From: an uncultured Sulfitobacter sp. | GTDB taxonomy: Bacteria; Pseudomonadota; Alphaproteobacteria; Rhodobacterales; Rhodobacteraceae | Assembly: GCA_937138475.1 (NCBI GenBank) | Contig: CAKZPD010000037.1 | Coordinates: 62,001 to 126,000, forward strand | Reading direction: 5' to 3' | Length of the DNA stretch: 64,000 nucleotides | Shown here: piece by piece, positions 63,917 to 64,000 of the stretch | Numbering within the stretch: the first letter of the stretch is position 1 | Layout: every line of letters starts with the position of its first letter | The notes under the pieces: model-generated | The model's database searches: none | What the model was told of the DNA's origin: nothing | Seen by the model: only the letters and a program-made list of their open reading frames with translations | Translations under genes and position numbers: made by a program

Positions 63917-64000
63917 TCAAAGGCTGGTCAGCCAGTTGCGCAGCTCGGTCAGGCGGGCGCCATCCGCCAGGTCAGGATCCGCCGCAAAGTGTCCAAGCGC
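63917..64000 (-). CDS. C-terminal end of an unidentified protein (5' end outside window)
   Basis: An open minus frame entering from the window edge ends at TGA 63917-63919. It encodes 27 residues, ending RLTELRNWLTSL. This is too short to identify. Its position 96 bp before pheT on the same strand suggests a gene between pheS and pheT. It could also be chance. Confidence 0.35.
   Translation of the reverse strand, partial: ALGHFAADPDLADGARLTELRNWLTSL

Overview
The window is chromosomal DNA of a high-GC alphaproteobacterium, most likely a member of the Rhodobacteraceae (Roseobacter/Rhodobacter relatives). The evidence is the usp / ccoNOQP / ccoGHIS / fnrL / hemN block with FNR boxes, the alphaproteobacterial cell-cycle protein TrcR (DUF1013), a COQ9-family protein, membrane-anchored cytochrome c, TRAP transport, and a dispersed intergenic repeat. 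This is inferred from gene content; no rRNA is present. I see no phage, insertion sequence, CRISPR array or plasmid function.

Layout. (1) 1-4.8 kb: the end of a tyrosine/homogentisate operon, with hmgA (cut by the window edge), fahA, an atypical metallo-beta-lactamase-fold protein, an FAD aromatic monooxygenase and a DUF2783 protein. (2) 5.2-6.9 kb: an orphan Tat-exported peptide-type ABC binding protein. (3) 7.0-19.4 kb, all minus strand: an aerobic benzoate ('box') catabolic locus. In transcription order it reads TRAP transporter dctP-dctQ-dctM, benzoate-CoA ligase, alpha/beta hydrolase, DUF309 protein, boxC, boxB, a 50-residue Cys-rich ORF, boxA, boxR, and a degenerate 3-hydroxyacyl-CoA dehydrogenase-like protein. 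A TGCA-N6-TGCA site sits just upstream of the ligase gene. (4) 19.5-28.2 kb: tRNA-Met, heme genes hemE, hemC and hemF with a desaturase, an SDR lacking its catalytic Lys, an rRNA-type methyltransferase, clpS, a HAD hydrolase and a D,D-carboxypeptidase. (5) 28.2-39.3 kb: the microaerobic respiration block with cbb3 oxidase (ccoNOQP), its assembly genes (ccoGHIS), a universal stress protein, fnrL and hemN, with three FNR boxes in the expected promoters. (6) 39.3-45.7 kb: a YejABEF-type peptide ABC transporter and a membrane-anchored cytochrome c. (7) 45.8-64 kb: housekeeping genes pheA, nudC, a 5'-nucleotidase-family gene that appears to start at ATC, SRP RNA, dnaX-ybaB-recR, an ornithine/lysine decarboxylase, trcR, two quinone oxidoreductases, COQ9, rpsU, lrp-ald, mscL, ytoQ and pheT. 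Five copies of a ~35-bp repeat lie between genes in this last part.

How the genes work together. Regions 1 and 3 are two aromatic-degradation routes: homogentisate cleavage to fumarate and acetoacetate, and benzoate uptake, CoA-activation, epoxidation and ring opening. Region 5 is an FnrL regulon that joins the high-affinity oxidase, its copper and iron-sulfur assembly factors and oxygen-independent heme synthesis. The aerobic hemF in region 4 is its oxygen-dependent counterpart.

The most unusual items are the added or degenerate proteins in the box locus, the ATC-initiated nucleotidase gene, the modified-motif MBL protein and SDR, and the repeat family.
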